Shown here piece by piece: positions 6,228 through 7,832 of a stretch of 7,832 bases of DNA (positions are counted from its first letter, which is position 1; each line of letters opens with the position of its first letter). The DNA is from Lentimicrobiaceae bacterium (lineage in GTDB: Bacteria > Bacteroidota > Bacteroidia > Bacteroidales > JAGONC01): the NCBI GenBank assembly GCA_030621075.1, contig JAUXII010000027.1:1-7832 (forward strand), in the 5' to 3' direction. Made by a program: the position numbers and the translations under genes. Below the pieces are notes generated by a model, which was given only the letters and a program-made list of their open reading frames with translations, was not told the origin of the DNA and made no database searches.

Positions 6228-7814
6228 ATGTCTGTTAATTTATCATATACGCGTAATATTGGCATCATGGCCCACATTGATGCTGGTAAAACAACAACAA
6301 CGGAGCGTATGTTGTATTACACAGGCATTAATCATCGTATGGGTGAAGTCCATGACGGTACTGCAACTATGGACTGGATGGTGCAGGAGCAGGAACGAGG
6401 CATCACGATCACTTCAGCTGCAACTACTGTTTTTTGGGACCTTGATAACAAAAATTACCGCTTTAATATTATTGACACACCGGGCCATGTTGATTTTACT
6501 GTTGAAGTTGAACGATCACTCAGGGTGCTTGATGGTGCAATAGCTATTTTTTGTGCTGTTGGTGGTGTTGAACCCCAATCTGAAACAGTATGGAAGCAAG
6601 CTGATAAATATGGAATTCCACGTATCAGTTTCGTGAACAAAATGGACCGTTCAGGAGCCGATTTTATTAATGTCCTGACACATATCGAGCAAAAACTTGG
6701 TGCAAAACCCATCCCTGTTCAATTACCTATTGGTGCTGAGGATGACTTTGTGGGAGTTGTTGATTTGATCAAAAATAAAGCCTATCGCTGGATAGATGAA
6801 ACGCTTGGCGCACAATATGATGAACTTTCTGTGCCTGAGAATATGACGGAAATGGCCGCCACATATAGGGAAAAGTTGATTGAAGGTGTTGCCGAGGAAA
6901 GCGACGAGTTATTGAAAAAATATATTGATGATCCTGAATCTATTACAGAGGATGAAATCAATGCAGCTATTCGTGAAGCAACACTGGAAATGCGAATTAC
7001 ACCGGTGCTGTGTGGGGCAGCCTTTAAAAATAAAGGAGTGCAAAATTTGTTGGATGCAATCGTACGCTATCTCCCTTGTCCCACTGATGTGCCTCCGGTC
7101 ACAGGCGTAAATCCATTTACAAATAATGAAGAAATTCGCCTTGCTGATGCTTCTGAGCCCTTCAGCGCGTTGACTTTTAAGATAACGACCGATCCTTTTG
7201 TTGGAAGGGTTGCATTTTTTAGGGTTTATTCAGGAAAACTGAAAGCTGGTGGAATTGTATTGAACAGTAATACAAATAAAAAAGAAAGAATATCACGTAT
7301 CATGCAGATACATGCTGATAAACAAAAACCATTAGAACAAATTGAAGCTGGTGATATTGGTGCTGCGGTTGGATTTAAACAAATTCGAACTGGTGATACT
7401 TTGTGTGATATAAAACATCCCATTAGACTTGAAACGATTGAATTTCCTGAGCCTGTTATCAGAATAGCTATTGAACCAAGGACACAGGACGATGTTGCGA
7501 AACTGGAAATTGCCTTGCGAAAGCTTGCAGAAGAGGATCCAACATTTACAGTGGTTGTAGATGAGGAGACAGGGCAAACAATTATCAATGGAATGGGAGA
7601 GCTTCATCTGGAAATATTGATTGATCGCTTAAAAAGGGAATTCAATATTGAAAGTAATCAGGGAGTTCCTCAAGTTGCATACAAAGAGGCCATTACCTCA
7701 ACAGTGGAATATCATGAAGTGTACAAAAAGCAAACGGGAGGCAGGGGCAGACAGTGGGTCAGAAAGGGTCTGCCCTTTTTATGCATTATGCCAGTTTTCA
7801 AGCTTCAGTCTTAA
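6228..7814 (+). CDS. fusA: Elongation factor G, frame interrupted after residue ~507
   Basis: EF-G is the GTPase that drives tRNA-mRNA translocation and, with RRF, ribosome recycling. The N-terminal part is canonical: G1 AHIDAGKTT (15-23), G2 RGITI (57-61), G3 DTPGH (83-87), G4 NKMD (137-140), G5-region CGAAFKNKG (262-270), domain II after about 290, and domain III ending in [23 protein letters not shown] followed by VAYKEAI. The match continues to YKKQTGGRG (residue 507, codon 7746-7748). The next 21 residues (RQWVRKGL...FKLQS) do not resemble EF-G, and a TAA follows at 7812-7814. EF-G is about 700 residues, so domains IV and V, needed for translocation, are absent. No frame downstream resumes EF-G before the window ends. 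As read, the product would be non-functional; the cause may be an insertion or an assembly junction. Identity of the intact part is certain. Confidence 0.9.
   Translation: MSVNLSYTRNIGIMAHIDAGKTTTTERMLYYTGINHRMGEVHDGTATMDWMVQEQERGITITSAATTVFWDLDNKNYRFNIIDTPGHVDFTVEVERSLRVLDGAIAIFCAVGGVEPQSETVWKQADKYGIPRISFVNKMDRSGADFINVLTHIEQKLGAKPIPVQLPIGAEDDFVGVVDLIKNKAYRWIDETLGAQYDELSVPENMTEMAATYREKLIEGVAEESDELLKKYIDDPESITEDEINAAIREATLEMRITPVLCGAAFKNKGVQNLLDAIVRYLPCPTDVPPVTGVNPFTNNEEIRLADASEPFSALTFKITTDPFVGRVAFFRVYSGKLKAGGIVLNSNTNKKERISRIMQIHADKQKPLEQIEAGDIGAAVGFKQIRTGDTLCDIKHPIRLETIEFPEPVIRIAIEPRTQDDVAKLEIALRKLAEEDPTFTVVVDEETGQTIINGMGELHLEILIDRLKREFNIESNQGVPQVAYKEAITSTVEYHEVYKKQTGGRGRQWVRKGLPFLCIMPVFKLQS
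7745..7780 (+). terminator. Terminator-like hairpin at the fusA break
   Basis: GGGCAGAC (7745-7752) and GTCTGCCC (7768-7775) form a perfect 8-bp stem around a 15-nt loop, followed directly by TTTTT (7776-7780). In shape it is an intrinsic terminator, but its left arm uses the conserved GGC-AGG-GGC codons of fusA. It might instead belong to the end of an inserted element. Either way, it sits exactly where homology to EF-G ends. Confidence 0.5.
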
Positions 7815-7832
7815 AAACTGTTTAAAATCGTC
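7779..7832 (-). CDS. Possible C-terminal end of an unknown minus-strand gene (partial)
   Basis: Reading leftward from the window edge, one minus-strand frame is open for 17 codons ([17 protein letters not shown]) and stops with TAA at 7781-7779, next to the hairpin; the other two minus frames close quickly. A gene ending beside an inverted repeat, convergent with a broken fusA, would fit the last codons of a transposase near the end of an insertion sequence. The fragment is too short to identify, and chance is a fair explanation. The same stretch can form an 11-bp hairpin with one mismatch (7792-7802 with 7810-7820). Confidence 0.2.
   Translation of the reverse strand, partial: DDFKQFLRLKLENWHNA

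Noticed and set aside
6259..6543. 94-codon plus-strand frame inside fusA and minus-strand frames across rpsG and fusA
   Set aside because: These overlap conserved GTPase or ribosomal protein sequence in other frames and show no protein-family features.
7745..7832. Fold-back chimera, in which the tail would be the reverse complement of upstream fusA
   Set aside because: Beyond the 8-bp arms the reverse complement of the tail does not match the sequence left of 7745, so a simple fold-back artefact does not explain it.
1..7832. CRISPR array, phage genes, toxin-antitoxin or defence locus
   Set aside because: No regularly spaced repeats, no recognisable defence or phage domains, and the genes present are core housekeeping genes.

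Overview
The window looks like a chromosomal fragment from a Bacteroidota (Bacteroidetes) organism. Three observations support this. The DNA is AT-rich and its genes lack Shine-Dalgarno sites. Four promoter-like sites carry the Bacteroidota -7 element TAnnTTTGC, three of them with a TTG 18-19 nt upstream. A DUF4290 gene, from a family known essentially from this phylum, is coupled to murA, and MurA carries Asp where most MurA enzymes have the active-site Cys. The species cannot be told from the sequence.

Layout. Positions 1-129 (minus) hold a possible 42-residue Lys/Thr-rich ORF containing a small 9-bp tandem repeat; 130-315 is an AT-rich spacer. On the minus strand follow murA (316-1638), the DUF4290 gene (1635-2285, overlapping murA by 4 bp) and a PcrA/UvrD-type helicase (2466-4781). 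A divergent intergenic region of about 520 bp (4782-5304) carries the helicase promoter, the rpsL promoter, and a third strong promoter-like site at 4962-4992 that has no gene directly behind it and may drive a small RNA. On the plus strand lies the start of the str operon: rpsL (5305-5679), rpsG (5713-6180) and fusA (from 6228).

How the genes work together. The right-hand genes encode translation machinery: two proteins of the 30S subunit and the translocase that moves tRNA-mRNA through it. The left-hand genes serve peptidoglycan precursor synthesis (MurA) and DNA repair (helicase), with the DUF4290 protein of unknown role translated together with MurA.

The main anomaly is at the right edge. 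The fusA reading frame matches EF-G through the QTGGRG motif at residues 502-507, then becomes unrelated sequence and stops at codon 529, so domains IV and V are missing. The break coincides with a perfect 8-bp inverted repeat followed by T5 and then a second hairpin. This could be the end of an inserted element or an assembly junction at a repeat; the window ends too soon to decide. I found no convincing undescribed multi-gene system. The best candidates for novelty are this fusA junction and the orphan promoter/possible small RNA upstream of rpsL.
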